Assembly: GCF_002188635.1 (NCBI RefSeq)
Contig: NZ_NINX01000029.1
Span: 270,829 to 334,828 of the forward strand
Source of the DNA: Pigmentiphaga sp. NML030171
GTDB taxonomy: Bacteria; Pseudomonadota; Gammaproteobacteria; Burkholderiales; Burkholderiaceae_B
Length of the DNA stretch: 64,000 bases
Direction: 5' to 3'
Below the pieces are notes generated by a model that saw only the letters and a program-made list of their open reading frames with translations, had not been told where the DNA came from and did not search any database. The position numbers and the translations under genes are program-made. Of this stretch, positions 27,217 through 36,346 are shown in pieces. How positions within the stretch are numbered: the stretch's first letter is position 1; each line of letters opens with the position of its first letter.

Positions 27217-28101
27217 ATGGACATGATGACGGGTGATGGGACGGAGATCTTCGAAGCACGGCGGCGGTTCCTGTTCGGGCTGGCCTACCGCATGCTGGGC
27301 ACGCGGGCGGATGCCGAGGATGCCGTGCAGGAGACCTTCATCAAGTGGATGCACGCGGATCGCGGCGCGATCGCGAATCCCGCGGCGTGGCTGACCAGCA
27401 TCTGCACCAACCTGTGCGTGGACATGCTGCGCGCGGCGCACCGGACGCGGGTGGACTACGTGGGTTCGTGGCTGCCCGAGCCCATCCATACCCGCGAGGA
27501 CGACACGCCGGAGTCGCGGCTGGAACTGGCCTCGTCGCTGACCACGGCCTTCCTGCTGGTGCTGGAGCGGCTCACGCCCAAGGAGCGCGCCGCGTACCTG
27601 CTGCACGAGATCTTCGACACCCCCTATCCGGACATCGCGGCCACGCTGGGCATGCAGGAAAGCGCCTGCCGCAAGCTGGTCTCGCGGGCGCGCGAGGCGG
27701 TCGAGTCCAGCAAGGTCCGCCACGCCACGCCGGCCGAACGCCAGGAGCAGTTGCTGTCGGCCTTCCAGGACGCCATCAATGGCCATGGCACGGGGCCGCT
27801 GGCTGCCCTGCTGTCGGACGATGTCCGCTTCTCGTCGGACGGCGGCGGCAAGGCCATCACGCTGCAGCAGGAACTGATGGGCAAGATGTCGGTGATGCGC
27901 TTCGTCGAACGCGGCCTGATACGGTTCTGGCGGGGCATGGACTGGATCGTGGCCGACATCAGCGGCGCCAGGGGCGTGCTGCTGCGCGAGAACGGCGTAA
28001 TCATCGGCGCGTTGACCTTCGCCTACGGCGAAAACGGCGCGGTGTCCAATATTTACCTGATGCGCAACCCGGACAAGCTCGCCCGATTCCAGGGCCTGTG
28101 A
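27217..28101 (+). CDS. ECF41-type sigma factor (SigJ-like) with SnoaL-like C-terminal domain
   Basis: The 294-residue protein has sigma region 2 (FLFGLAYRMLGTRADAEDAVQETFIKW, about 14-40; WLTSICTNLCVDMLR) and region 4 (LTPKERAAYLLHEIFDTPYPDIAATLGMQESACRKLVSRAR). A fused C-terminal domain of about 120 residues is SnoaL/NTF2-like, with GGGKAITL and NPDKLARFQ. This layout defines ECF41 factors, where the extension controls activity in place of an anti-sigma factor. The family usually sits beside a carboxymuconolactone-decarboxylase or oxidoreductase gene. None is directly adjacent here. Confidence 0.9.
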   Translation: MDMMTGDGTEIFEARRRFLFGLAYRMLGTRADAEDAVQETFIKWMHADRGAIANPAAWLTSICTNLCVDMLRAAHRTRVDYVGSWLPEPIHTREDDTPESRLELASSLTTAFLLVLERLTPKERAAYLLHEIFDTPYPDIAATLGMQESACRKLVSRAREAVESSKVRHATPAERQEQLLSAFQDAINGHGTGPLAALLSDDVRFSSDGGGKAITLQQELMGKMSVMRFVERGLIRFWRGMDWIVADISGARGVLLRENGVIIGALTFAYGENGAVSNIYLMRNPDKLARFQGL

Positions 28102-28187
28102 GGCGGCTCTTGCAGGCCTTGCGGCAAGAGGTAACAAGTTTTGCGGACCTCGCGCCACGTTCCTAAGATGAAGGCTGCACAGCTTTC

Positions 28188-28682
28188 ATGGGCACGATCA
28201 TGCATCTTCCTTCCCCCGGATTTTCGTCGCCGCGCCGGGCCGCCCTGGCCGGCCTGCTGGCGGTGGCGCTGGCCGGCTGCGCCAGCCTGCCCGGCCGCGA
28301 TCCGCTCAACGTGCAGGTCGCCGGCATCGAACCCCTGGAAGGCCAGGGGCTGGAGATGCGGATGGCGGTCAAGCTGCGGGTCCAGAACCCCAACGACTCC
28401 GCGGTGGACTACGACGGCGCCGCGCTGGAACTGGAGTTGAACGGCAAGCGCTTCGCGACGGGCGTCAGCAACGAACGCGGCAGCGTGCCCCGCTTCGGCG
28501 AGACCGTGCTGACGGTACCGGTATCGGTGTCCGCGCTCAGCGCCATCCGGCAGGCACTGGGCCTGGCCGATGGCTCCAGCCTGGACAACATTCCCTATGT
28601 GGTCCGCGGCAAGCTGTCGGGCGGCATGTTCGGCACGACGCGCTTTTCGGACAAGGGCAGCCTGAGCCTGCCCGGTTACTGA
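28188..28682 (+). CDS. LEA type 2 family lipoprotein
   Basis: The 164-residue protein has a signal with lipobox LAGC (about 27). It then matches a LEA14/WHy-like domain: LNVQVAGIEPLEGQGLEMRMAVKLRVQNPNDSAVDYDGAALELELNGKRFATGVS. Such lipoproteins are found in many Proteobacteria; the WHy fold is linked to stress tolerance but the bacterial role is unclear. A second start at 28200 is possible. It stands alone, convergent with the TetR gene 10 bp away. Confidence 0.82.
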   Translation: MGTIMHLPSPGFSSPRRAALAGLLAVALAGCASLPGRDPLNVQVAGIEPLEGQGLEMRMAVKLRVQNPNDSAVDYDGAALELELNGKRFATGVSNERGSVPRFGETVLTVPVSVSALSAIRQALGLADGSSLDNIPYVVRGKLSGGMFGTTRFSDKGSLSLPGY

Positions 28683-28692
28683 AGCGAGTCTC

Positions 28693-29337
28693 CTACAACC
28701 CCTTCTCCACCATCTCCAGCAGCCGCTGCCCCACCACTTCGACCTGCGCGGGACTGAAGCCGCGCAACGGCCCGTCTATCACCAGCATGGCCAGCCCATG
28801 GACGGACGACCACGCGAGGTATTCGGCGGCGTGGCGCCGCTCCGGCGTGAGCAGGCCCGCCGCCGCCATGCGATCCAAGGCGGCGCTGAGCAGCTGGAAC
28901 GGATCCAGTCCGCCCCGGCCGGCCTTGTCGGCCGGGGGTACGTTCAGCGGCCCGTCGGCCGGGGCGAACGCGGTGCGGAACAGGCCGGGCTCCTTGCTGG
29001 CGAAGCTCAGGTAGCCCGTGCCCACCGCGCGCAGGCTGGCGCGGGCGTAGTCGGCGGGCGGGCTGTCGCCGTCCAGCTTGTCGAGCTCGGCTTCCATGGC
29101 GGTCGCCAGCGCGGACAGCGCCGCGGCCCGCACCGCCAGCAGCAGGTCTCCCCGGCTGGCGAAATGGCGGTAGGCGGCGTTCGGAACGACGCCGGCGCGG
29201 CGGGTGGCTTCGCGCAGCACGATCGCCGACGGGCCGCCCTGGCGGGCGAGCTCGATGCCCGCTTCCAGCAGGGCGCGGCGCAGGTCGCCGTGGCGGTAGG
29301 TGCTGCGCGAGGCGGGCGGGGTGACGGCGCTGGTCAT
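28693..29337 (-). CDS. TetR-family regulator with WHG-type C-terminal domain
   Basis: The 214-residue protein has the N-terminal helix-turn-helix YRHGDLRRALLEAGIELARQGGPSAIVLREATRRAGVVPNAAYRHFASRGDLLLAV. The effector domain carries WSSVHGLAMLVIDGPL, the WHG signature. It is divergent from a VOC protein gene, with a large inverted repeat in the 100-bp gap. It probably represses itself and the VOC gene. Confidence 0.9.
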   Translation of the reverse strand: MTSAVTPPASRSTYRHGDLRRALLEAGIELARQGGPSAIVLREATRRAGVVPNAAYRHFASRGDLLLAVRAAALSALATAMEAELDKLDGDSPPADYARASLRAVGTGYLSFASKEPGLFRTAFAPADGPLNVPPADKAGRGGLDPFQLLSAALDRMAAAGLLTPERRHAAEYLAWSSVHGLAMLVIDGPLRGFSPAQVEVVGQRLLEMVEKGL

Positions 29338-29348
29338 GGGAACTCCAT

Positions 29349-29395
29349 GTGGACACTGTACATTATCTCTGATAACTTATGTGTACAGCGTCCAC
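29349..29395. promoter_or_regulatory. Nested inverted repeats, probable TetR operator
   Basis: Arms GTGGACACTGTACA (29349-29362) and TGTACAGCGTCCAC (29382-29395) match at 13 of 14 positions. Between them lies a second exact inverted repeat TTATC-TCT-GATAA (29363-29375). The block covers both divergent promoters. Confidence 0.65.
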
Positions 29396-29437
29396 AAACC
29401 CATCCCCTTCATCCAGCAGTCAGACGAGGAGACCGTC

Positions 29438-29860
29438 ATGCACATCCAGCCCTATCTGTTCTTCGAAGGCCGGGCCGAGGAAGCGGCCGAGTTCTACGCC
29501 AAGGCGCTCGGCGCCCAGGTCACGATGATGCTGCGTTTCAAGGACGGCCCTCCGGCCTCGGGCGACAACGAGAACTGCGCGCCGCCGCCCGGGTCGGAAG
29601 ACAAGATCATGCACATGTCGCTGCAGATCGGCGATGCCGTCGTGATGGGATCGGACGGCATGTGCAAGGGCCCGGCCGAATTCAAGGGTGTCTCGCTGGC
29701 GCTCAGCGTGGCCGACGACGCCGATGCCGAACGCAAGTTCGCGGCCCTGGGCGACGGCGGGACCGTGATCGCGCCGATGACGCCCACCTTCTTCTCGTCG
29801 CGCTTCGGCATGGTGACGGACCGCTTCGGCGTGACCTGGATGGTACAGGTCGCGCCCTGA
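29438..29860 (+). CDS. VOC superfamily protein (PhnB/YhdN-like)
   Basis: The 140-residue protein starts MHIQPYLFFEGRAEEAAEFYAKALGAQVTMMLRF, the usual opening of glyoxalase-fold PhnB/DUF899-like VOC proteins. It ends MVTDRFGVTWMVQVAP. GAGGAG precedes the ATG. A longer frame from 29300 would read through the operator and was rejected. Divergent from the TetR gene, so likely induced by the TetR ligand. The enzymatic activity is unknown; metal ligands are not the complete glyoxalase I set. Confidence 0.85.
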   Translation: MHIQPYLFFEGRAEEAAEFYAKALGAQVTMMLRFKDGPPASGDNENCAPPPGSEDKIMHMSLQIGDAVVMGSDGMCKGPAEFKGVSLALSVADDADAERKFAALGDGGTVIAPMTPTFFSSRFGMVTDRFGVTWMVQVAP

Positions 29861-29871
29861 GGCCGGCCCCG

Positions 29872-32370
29872 CTACCTCCCGTCTCCGGGCAAGGCGTAGG
29901 CGATCACGTAGTCTCCCGCCTTGGTGCCCAGTGAACCGTGGCCGCCGGCCACCACCAGCAGGTACTGGCGGCCGTCGGCACCCGCGTAGGTCATGGGCGT
30001 GGCCTGGCCGCCCGCAGGCAGGCGGGCCTCCCACAGTTGCCTGCCGTCGCGCACGTCATAGGCGCGCACGTAGTTGTCCAGCGTTCCCGACAGGAAGGCC
30101 ACGCCTCCTGCCGTCATGATGGGACCGCCCAGGTTGGGCACGCCCATCCGGAAAGGCAACGGCAAGGGCGAGCTGTCGCGCACGGTGCCGTTCTTGTGTC
30201 GCCAGACGATTTCACCGGTACGCAGGTCGGCTCCGGCCACGTAACCCCAGGGCGGCGCCTGGCACGGCAGGCCCAGCGGCGACGTGAAGGCGCTCAGCTT
30301 GACGGCGAACGGCGCGCCGAAGTTCTCGTTCAGGGCAGGCAGGCTGTCATTGGGCCGCTCCGAGCCCTGCACGTACAGGCTCTTGTCGTTCTTGCGCGGG
30401 ACCAGTTGCGAGACGAACGCAAGATAGGTGGGTGTCGTGAAGGCGATCTGGCGCCGCGGATCGACGGCGATCCCGCCCCAGTTGAAGACGCCGAAGTTGC
30501 CCGGATAGATCAGCGAGCCCTGCGTGGACGGCGGCGTGTACCGGCCCTCGTAGCGCAGTTGATGGAACCTGATGCGGCAGGCGAGCTGGTCGAACATCGT
30601 CGCCCCCCACATGCTGGCGCCGGTCAAGGGCGGCGGGTCGTAGGACAGCGCCGATACCGGTTGCGTGGGCGCGGCCCGGTCTCCCCGCGCGGCGCCCTGG
30701 GGCGCCAGCTTCTCGGTAACGGGCAGCAGCGGACGCCCCGTGCGGCGGTCCAGCACGTAGAGTTCGCCCTGCTTGGTCGGCTGGACCAGGGCCGGGACGG
30801 TCGCGCCCCCCATCGTCAGGTCGATGAGCGTGGGCTGCGCCGGCACGTCGTAGTCCCACAAGTCGTGGTGCACGGTCTGGAACGACCAGCGCACGCGCCC
30901 CGTCTCCAGGTCCAGCGCCACCACCGACGACGAGAATTTCTCCGCGCCCTCGCTGCGGTTGCCGCCCCATTGGTCGGGCGGCTGGTTGCCCAGCGGCACG
31001 TAGACCATGCCCAGCTCCTCGTCGACGCTGGAGATGGACCAGCTGTTGGGAGAATTGGCCGTATAGGTACGCCCTTCGGCAATGGGCTCGGTGTCCTCGG
31101 GGTTGCCCGAATCCCAGTTCCACACGAGCCGGCCCGTGCGTATGTCGAATGCGCGGATCACGCCCGAGGCCTCGTTCACCGAGACGTTGTCCAGCACCGT
31201 GCCGCCCACGATGATGAGTCCTCGGGCGACCACCACGGGCGAGGTGGAGTAATAGGAGCCCGGGCGGACGTTGGGCATGTTGCGCCACAGGTCGATCTGC
31301 CCGGTGCCGCCGCCGAAGTCGGTGCAGACGCCGCCGCTGTCGGGATCGAGCGCAATGACGCGGCCGTCCGCCGTCGGCATGAACAATTTGGCCGGACAGC
31401 GGGCGGAGGTCCTGCCATCGTTCGCGGCCACCGGTTGGCCGGCGGTGGGAGCCGGTCCGTTCGCCGGCGCCGGGGGCGAGGGCGCGGCGGCGGCCGGAGC
31501 GGAATCCGGCTGCGCGGCATCGCCGGGATAGTAGGACAGGCCGCGGCAGGTCAGGTGTTGCAGCGCCAGCCTGTCCTGCACGTGCGGGTCGTATCGCCAC
31601 AGTTCGCGACCGGTGGTCGCGTCCAGCGCGATAACCGACTGGTGAGGCGTGCAAAGGAAGAGCCGATTGCCGATCTTGAGCGGCGTGGCCTGGAAGGTCG
31701 TCTCCTCGGGATCGCCTTCCCTGCCCCGGACGTCGCCGGTGCGGAATACCCAGGCCTGCTCCAGGCGCCCGACGTTGGCGGGCGTGATCTGCCCCAGCGC
31801 GGAATAGCGCTGCCCGCGGCCGGTTCCGCCATAGGCGGTCCATTCCTCGCCCGCCACCGGCCCCGGCGCGGCGGCGGGCGCTTCTTCCGTGAAGCTGCCG
31901 CGCAATTGATGCAGGTCGACGAACCAGGAGACGACGCCGACCGCCAGAAACGCCCCCAGCGCCACCGCCAGCCCAGCACGGGCACGCAACAGCGGTCCCG
32001 ACGGCGACAGCAGCGCCCCGGTCTCCAGGCTCGGGGGCTCCAGCCTGCGACGTATCCAGGGCGTCAACAGGAACAGGCCCAGCACGAACAGCACGTCGCC
32101 GCGCGCGGCCAACGGCCACCAGTCCAGCCCCGACTCCCACAGCGCCCAGGCCAGCGTGCCCAGCACCAGCGCGGCGTAGAGCCAGATCGCCGACACATGG
32201 CCCGCGGCCAGGCGGACCCCGCAGACCGCCATCACGATCCCCGCCACGAGGTAGTACCAGGATCCGTCCAGATAGATCAGCCACGCTCCTCCCACCATCA
32301 GCGCAATCCCGAGCAGGACGAGCACGGCGCCGGTGGCGATCAGGAGTCCGTAACGCGGTGGAGCTGGCAT
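29872..32370 (-). CDS. Membrane-bound PQQ-dependent dehydrogenase (glucose/quinate/shikimate family)
   Basis: The 832-residue protein has five N-terminal membrane helices (to about residue 140). The periplasmic beta-propeller domain begins near ...EEWTAYGGTGRGQRYSALGQITPANV. Repeats such as DATTGRELWRYDP and the cofactor region HHDLWDYDVPAQPTLIDL are typical of Gcd/QuiA. It oxidises a sugar or cyclic polyol in the periplasm and feeds electrons to ubiquinone. The start at 32370 has GGAGG about 6 bp upstream. It has a Pro/Ala-rich insertion at about residues 292-325. Glucose versus quinate cannot be decided. Confidence 0.9.
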   Translation of the reverse strand: MPAPPRYGLLIATGAVLVLLGIALMVGGAWLIYLDGSWYYLVAGIVMAVCGVRLAAGHVSAIWLYAALVLGTLAWALWESGLDWWPLAARGDVLFVLGLFLLTPWIRRRLEPPSLETGALLSPSGPLLRARAGLAVALGAFLAVGVVSWFVDLHQLRGSFTEEAPAAAPGPVAGEEWTAYGGTGRGQRYSALGQITPANVGRLEQAWVFRTGDVRGREGDPEETTFQATPLKIGNRLFLCTPHQSVIALDATTGRELWRYDPHVQDRLALQHLTCRGLSYYPGDAAQPDSAPAAAAPSPPAPANGPAPTAGQPVAANDGRTSARCPAKLFMPTADGRVIALDPDSGGVCTDFGGGTGQIDLWRNMPNVRPGSYYSTSPVVVARGLIIVGGTVLDNVSVNEASGVIRAFDIRTGRLVWNWDSGNPEDTEPIAEGRTYTANSPNSWSISSVDEELGMVYVPLGNQPPDQWGGNRSEGAEKFSSSVVALDLETGRVRWSFQTVHHDLWDYDVPAQPTLIDLTMGGATVPALVQPTKQGELYVLDRRTGRPLLPVTEKLAPQGAARGDRAAPTQPVSALSYDPPPLTGASMWGATMFDQLACRIRFHQLRYEGRYTPPSTQGSLIYPGNFGVFNWGGIAVDPRRQIAFTTPTYLAFVSQLVPRKNDKSLYVQGSERPNDSLPALNENFGAPFAVKLSAFTSPLGLPCQAPPWGYVAGADLRTGEIVWRHKNGTVRDSSPLPLPFRMGVPNLGGPIMTAGGVAFLSGTLDNYVRAYDVRDGRQLWEARLPAGGQATPMTYAGADGRQYLLVVAGGHGSLGTKAGDYVIAYALPGDGR

Positions 32371-32522
32371 GGGAGCCTCCTCGGGGCTGGACAGAGGGGG
32401 GCGCGTCAACAAGTTTCATGCCCAGCCGCGCCATGCCGGCCCCGTCCCGCCCGGTGCTAAGATTCACGCACCGGTCTGCTCAAGGCCCGCTTCCCGCAGG
32501 TGCGGCGCCCGGCACTTTTTGC

Positions 32523-33578
32523 ATGCCCGGCCGGCCTGTCGTGCCTATCTGGAAAACCATCCCTCTTCGCCTCCTCGCGCTGGCCCAGCGCTACCCCGGC
32601 ACCATCGCGGCCTTCGGCTTCGCTTCCGGGGTGGTCAGCTTTTTCACCGTCGAGCGCCACGAGTCCTTTGCCCGCGTCATTGCCGCGGTCATGCTGCTGA
32701 GCTGGATCTGGCTGATGCTCGAGCGCGCGCTGCGACGGCGCATCGCACAGCGCTTCGGGTGGACCATACCCATACCGGTGCTGCGCTACGGCACGCAGAT
32801 GATCCACCAGGAAGGCCTGTTCTTCGTGCTGCCCTTCCTGTACACCGCCACCACCTGGAACAGCGGCCAGGCGCTGTTCACCGGGCTCGTTGGCGCCGCG
32901 GCGCTGATAGCGCTGGTCGATCCGCTGTACTTCCGGTGGCTGTCGACCCGCAGGTGGGTGTTCCTGACCTACCACACCTTCACGCTGTTCGTGGTGCTGC
33001 TGACCGCGCTGCCACTGGTCCTGCACATCCCGACGGGCAATAGCTACAAGCTGGCGCTGGGCGTGGCGGTGCTGCTGTCCTTCCCCACGCTGGCCGAGCT
33101 GGTTTCGCTGGATGCCCGCTGGCGCAGGTGGGCGGTCGTGGGACTGATGCTGGCGCTCGGCTCGGTGGGATGGCTGCTGCGCCTGTGGGTACCGCCCGCC
33201 ACGCTGTGGCTGACCGAGGTCGCCATCTCGACCAGCATGGACAGCCTCAACATGAAAGCGGGCGAACGCCTTCGCGCCGTGACGCCCGCCCAGATGCGCG
33301 ATCAGGGCATCTATGCCTATACCGCGATCAATGCCCCGCTGGGCCTGGAGGAACACATCTACCACGTCTGGCTGCACGACGGACGCGAGGTCGACCGCAT
33401 CGCGCTGGACATCCGCGGCGGCCGCAAGGAAGGCTACCGGGCCTGGACCCACAAGCAGAATTTTCCCGCCGACTCCGGCGGCCGCTGGCAGGTCAAGGTG
33501 GTGACGGACACCGGCCAGATGATAGGCACGCTGCGCTTTCGCGTGGAAGGCGACCAGGAACCGGCCGCGGCGCCCTAG
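32523..33578 (+). CDS. Membrane protein with C-terminal DUF2914-like domain (DUF5924 type)
   Basis: The 351-residue protein has about seven membrane helices (residues 25-235). A periplasmic or extracellular domain of about 110 residues follows, with GIYAYTAINAPLGLEEHIYHVWLHDGREVDRIALDIRGGRKEGYRAWTHKQNF and WQVKVVTDTGQMIGTLRFRV. The tail matches DUF2914 in pattern. Function unknown. The start is uncertain: ATG at 32523 or GTG at 32541. It is divergent from the PQQ dehydrogenase. Confidence 0.75.
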   Translation: MPGRPVVPIWKTIPLRLLALAQRYPGTIAAFGFASGVVSFFTVERHESFARVIAAVMLLSWIWLMLERALRRRIAQRFGWTIPIPVLRYGTQMIHQEGLFFVLPFLYTATTWNSGQALFTGLVGAAALIALVDPLYFRWLSTRRWVFLTYHTFTLFVVLLTALPLVLHIPTGNSYKLALGVAVLLSFPTLAELVSLDARWRRWAVVGLMLALGSVGWLLRLWVPPATLWLTEVAISTSMDSLNMKAGERLRAVTPAQMRDQGIYAYTAINAPLGLEEHIYHVWLHDGREVDRIALDIRGGRKEGYRAWTHKQNFPADSGGRWQVKVVTDTGQMIGTLRFRVEGDQEPAAAP

Positions 33579-33579
33579 C

Positions 33580-34509
33580 CTACCCCTGCCTGCGCAGCAG
33601 CCTGCGGGCCAGTTCGACCACGAACACGATCGCCGCGCCGGCCAGCACGCCGAACGCGATATTGAGCAGCACGGGCAGCACCGCCGCCGCCACCGCGCCG
33701 ATCACGGGCAGGCTGGCCGCCCCATGCGCCAGGCGTTCGATGCCACCGTGCACGGCTTCGAGCCCATGCGTCAGGATGGAGCCGCCCACTGCGAACATGG
33801 CCACCGTGCCGACGACCGACAGGCCGCGCATCAGGAACGGCGCGGCGCCGACGATGCTCCTTCCCACCGCGCGCGCCACCGCGGACCGCCTCGCCCCCAG
33901 ATATGCCCCGGCATCGTCCAGCTTCACCACGCCGGCCACGATGCCGTAGACCCCGATCGTCATCAACAGCGCGATGCCCACCAGCACGGCCACCTGCGTG
34001 CCGAAGTCCGCCCCGGCCACGGTCCCCAGCGCGATCGCGACGATTTCGGCGGACAGGATGAAATCGGTCCGCACGGCGCCGCGGATCTTGTCCCGCTCGA
34101 AGGCCACCATGTCCACGCCGGGGTCCTCCAGGGCCTTGCGCCGTTCGTCGTGCCGGGCCGCCTTGTCATGCGCGGGCAGGAATTTCGCCGCCAGCTTCTC
34201 GGCGCCCTCGAAGCACAGGAAGGCGCCGCCCACCATCAGCAGCGGCAGGATCGCCCATGGCGCGAAGGCGCTGATGATCAGCGCCGCCGGCACCAGGATG
34301 GCCTTGTTGCGCAGCGAGCCCTTGGCCACGGCCCACACGACCGGCAATTCGCGGTTCACCGACACGCCGGTCACCTGCTGGGCGTTCAGCGCGAGATCGT
34401 CGCCCAGCACGCCCGCCGTCTTCTTGGCGGCAACCTTGGTCATCAACGAGATGTCGTCCAGGACCGACGCGATATCGTCGAGCAAGGCGAAAAAGCTGCT
34501 TCCTGCCAT
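33580..34509 (-). CDS. DUF808 family inner-membrane protein
   Basis: The 309-residue protein starts MAGSSFFALLDDIASVLDDISLMTKVAAKKTAGVLGDDLALNAQQVTG, the DUF808 (YedI-like) hallmark. Several membrane segments follow. An ATG at 34512 is adjacent; 34509 fits the GAGGAG site better. The physiological role of the family is unknown. The frame continues open further upstream through the porin gene, but those residues are antisense noise. Confidence 0.9.
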   Translation of the reverse strand: MAGSSFFALLDDIASVLDDISLMTKVAAKKTAGVLGDDLALNAQQVTGVSVNRELPVVWAVAKGSLRNKAILVPAALIISAFAPWAILPLLMVGGAFLCFEGAEKLAAKFLPAHDKAARHDERRKALEDPGVDMVAFERDKIRGAVRTDFILSAEIVAIALGTVAGADFGTQVAVLVGIALLMTIGVYGIVAGVVKLDDAGAYLGARRSAVARAVGRSIVGAAPFLMRGLSVVGTVAMFAVGGSILTHGLEAVHGGIERLAHGAASLPVIGAVAAAVLPVLLNIAFGVLAGAAIVFVVELARRLLRRQG

Positions 34510-34586
34510 CATGGCTCCTCGAACGTCGCTGCCATGGTAGAGGCGCCGAGGCGCAACGTCTGTAACGCGTAGCGACAGCGCGGTCT

Positions 34587-35615
34587 TCAAAAACTGTGGT
34601 TCACGCCCATGCCCACGTTGGTCCGGCTGCCGTCGTTGGATGGCCGCCCGTGGCCCACCCCGGCGTAGACCTGCGTGCGCCTGGACAGCGCATACGACAC
34701 GCCGGCGCTGACATAGTCGGTCGCGCCGCTGCGGCCGTAGCCCTGGAAGTCCCGGCCCACGCCGATCTTGAGCGTGGCCGCGCCGATGCGGTGGGTCGCG
34801 GCCAGCATGGCGCTGGTGCGGCGCCGGCGGGCCTCGCCCAGGAACACCTGGCTGGCGGTCGTCAGCTCGGTCAGGCTGGCGGAGGCCATCACCCGCGTCG
34901 GGCCCGAGCCGTAGGCCAGCCCGACGAAATAGGTCTTGTCGTTCACGCTGTTGCGTTCGGCGGAAACCAGCAAGGTCGCCGAGCCGTCGTCGTAGTTGAT
35001 TCCGGCCGCCAGCCCCCGCTTGCTTTCGACCGTGCCGTTGGCATCGGGCACCTTGCTGCGCTCGCCGTTGGCCGCCAGGTGCACCGACCAGCCGCGCGCG
35101 ACCGGCGAGTCGTAGAACACGCCGTTGTTCGCGCGGTTGTAGTCGCCCGCCGGCCCGTTGCGATAAGGGTCGGTCCGGTACGCCGGATGGTAGATCTGCC
35201 AGGCGATGGAAGCCACGCGATCGAAGTTGTACCAGGGGTCGAACTGCCAATCGAGCGCCCACATGGGAGTCATCGCCCGTCCCAGCCGCAGCTGGCCGAA
35301 GGGCCCCTTCACGCCCACGGTGGATTCGCCGTAGAACAGGGGCGCGCCGCCGCTGGCCTCCAGGCGGCCGGTGTCGATCTCGAAGCGCGACTGGAGGTGG
35401 AACATGGCGGCATAGCCGCTGCCCAGGTCCTCCGAACCCTTGATGCCCCAATAACTGCGCTGGATGTTGCCGATGGAGGTGGCGCCGCGCGCCAGGCGGT
35501 AGATGCCGGCGTCGACCACGCCGTACAGGGTGAGGGACGACTGGGCGTGTGCCGCGGTTGCCGGCACCAGCGACGCGGACAGTATGGCCAGCCAGGTGCG
35601 ATGCGATCTTCTCAT
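34587..35615 (-). CDS. Gram-negative porin (OmpC/Omp32-like, betaproteobacterial type)
   Basis: The 342-residue protein has a signal peptide (1-24, TAAHAQ). The mature start is SSLTLYGVVDAGIYR. A typical loop SYWGIKGSEDLGSGYAAMFHLQSRFEIDTG and a C-terminal Phe (GVNHSF) show the beta-barrel trimer family of Burkholderiales. It allows passive diffusion of small hydrophilic solutes. The start MRRSHRTW gives a normal signal; a longer frame to 35846 is not supported. Confidence 0.93.
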   Translation of the reverse strand: MRRSHRTWLAILSASLVPATAAHAQSSLTLYGVVDAGIYRLARGATSIGNIQRSYWGIKGSEDLGSGYAAMFHLQSRFEIDTGRLEASGGAPLFYGESTVGVKGPFGQLRLGRAMTPMWALDWQFDPWYNFDRVASIAWQIYHPAYRTDPYRNGPAGDYNRANNGVFYDSPVARGWSVHLAANGERSKVPDANGTVESKRGLAAGINYDDGSATLLVSAERNSVNDKTYFVGLAYGSGPTRVMASASLTELTTASQVFLGEARRRRTSAMLAATHRIGAATLKIGVGRDFQGYGRSGATDYVSAGVSYALSRRTQVYAGVGHGRPSNDGSRTNVGMGVNHSF

Positions 35616-35839
35616 GTTCTGGCATGTCTGGAAAAACAAGACCCGGCGCAAGTGTGGCGCGATCGGCGCCGCTTGGCAAAGGCGCCCGCCGCCGGGCCTA
35701 CGCACAAGCCCCCACGGACGACCATGCGCACGCGCGCCCCGGACACGCCCGGATCCCGGCCTAATGGCACCTCGCCCGCGCCGTGCCGGCCGGGACGCCC
35801 TCGCCATGCAGGCGAAGGACGCCACGCTTGGGAAACGCC

Positions 35840-36346
35840 ATGACACCGCGCCACCTGGGGATGCTCGTGTCCCTCCTGTCCCTGCTTGCCGCCTGCGGCG
35901 GGGAAGACCCCGCTCCGTTACAGGCGCGGTCCATCGAAGACCTGGAACGCCAGGGCGCGCTTCCCGTCCTGGATCGCTCCGAGGACCTGGGCGGGCCCGA
36001 CGCCGACGGCAATGGCGTACGCGACGACATCGACGCCTGGATCGCGCGCCAGGGCGGAGCGCCGGCGCGGCAGGACGCGCTCAGGCAACTGGCCCGCGCG
36101 TTCCGCGACGCCTTGCTGGTCCGCGGCGACTCCGTCGCCGCGCAGGAGGCCGCGTGGCGCACCACCCTGGCCGTGTCATGCGTGATGGCGCGCAGCGGCT
36201 CCGGCACCGAGGGCGCCGACGCGGTGGCCGACATGCGCAAGATGTCCGCCAACACCAAGGCCCGGGTCCTTGCCTATCTCGATTATTCCGCGGCGCTGGA
36301 CGGCGCCATCCTGTCGCTACCCGCCGGGGACGGCTGCGATGAATAG
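35840..36346 (+). CDS. Hypothetical lipoprotein, first gene of a two-gene cassette
   Basis: The 168-residue protein has a lipobox LAAC (about 19). A calcium-loop-like stretch PDADGNGVRDDIDAWI (about 55-70) resembles a thrombospondin type 3/EF-hand motif. Two further Cys residues (VSCVM and the C-terminal GCDE) follow. No family is recognised. Its stop overlaps the start of the next gene by 8 bp, so the two are translated together. The start at 35840 was chosen for the lipoprotein signal. Confidence 0.75.
   Translation: MTPRHLGMLVSLLSLLAACGGEDPAPLQARSIEDLERQGALPVLDRSEDLGGPDADGNGVRDDIDAWIARQGGAPARQDALRQLARAFRDALLVRGDSVAAQEAAWRTTLAVSCVMARSGSGTEGADAVADMRKMSANTKARVLAYLDYSAALDGAILSLPAGDGCDE

Noticed and set aside
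29938..32460. Plus-strand frame of 840 codons opposite the PQQ dehydrogenase
   Set aside because: It mirrors the real gene, with Arg/Gln/His-rich low-complexity translation and no start signal or known domain.
34510..35679. Upstream extension of the DUF808 frame through the porin gene
   Set aside because: The porin is well supported in another frame. DUF808 begins at MAGSSFF with a ribosome site.
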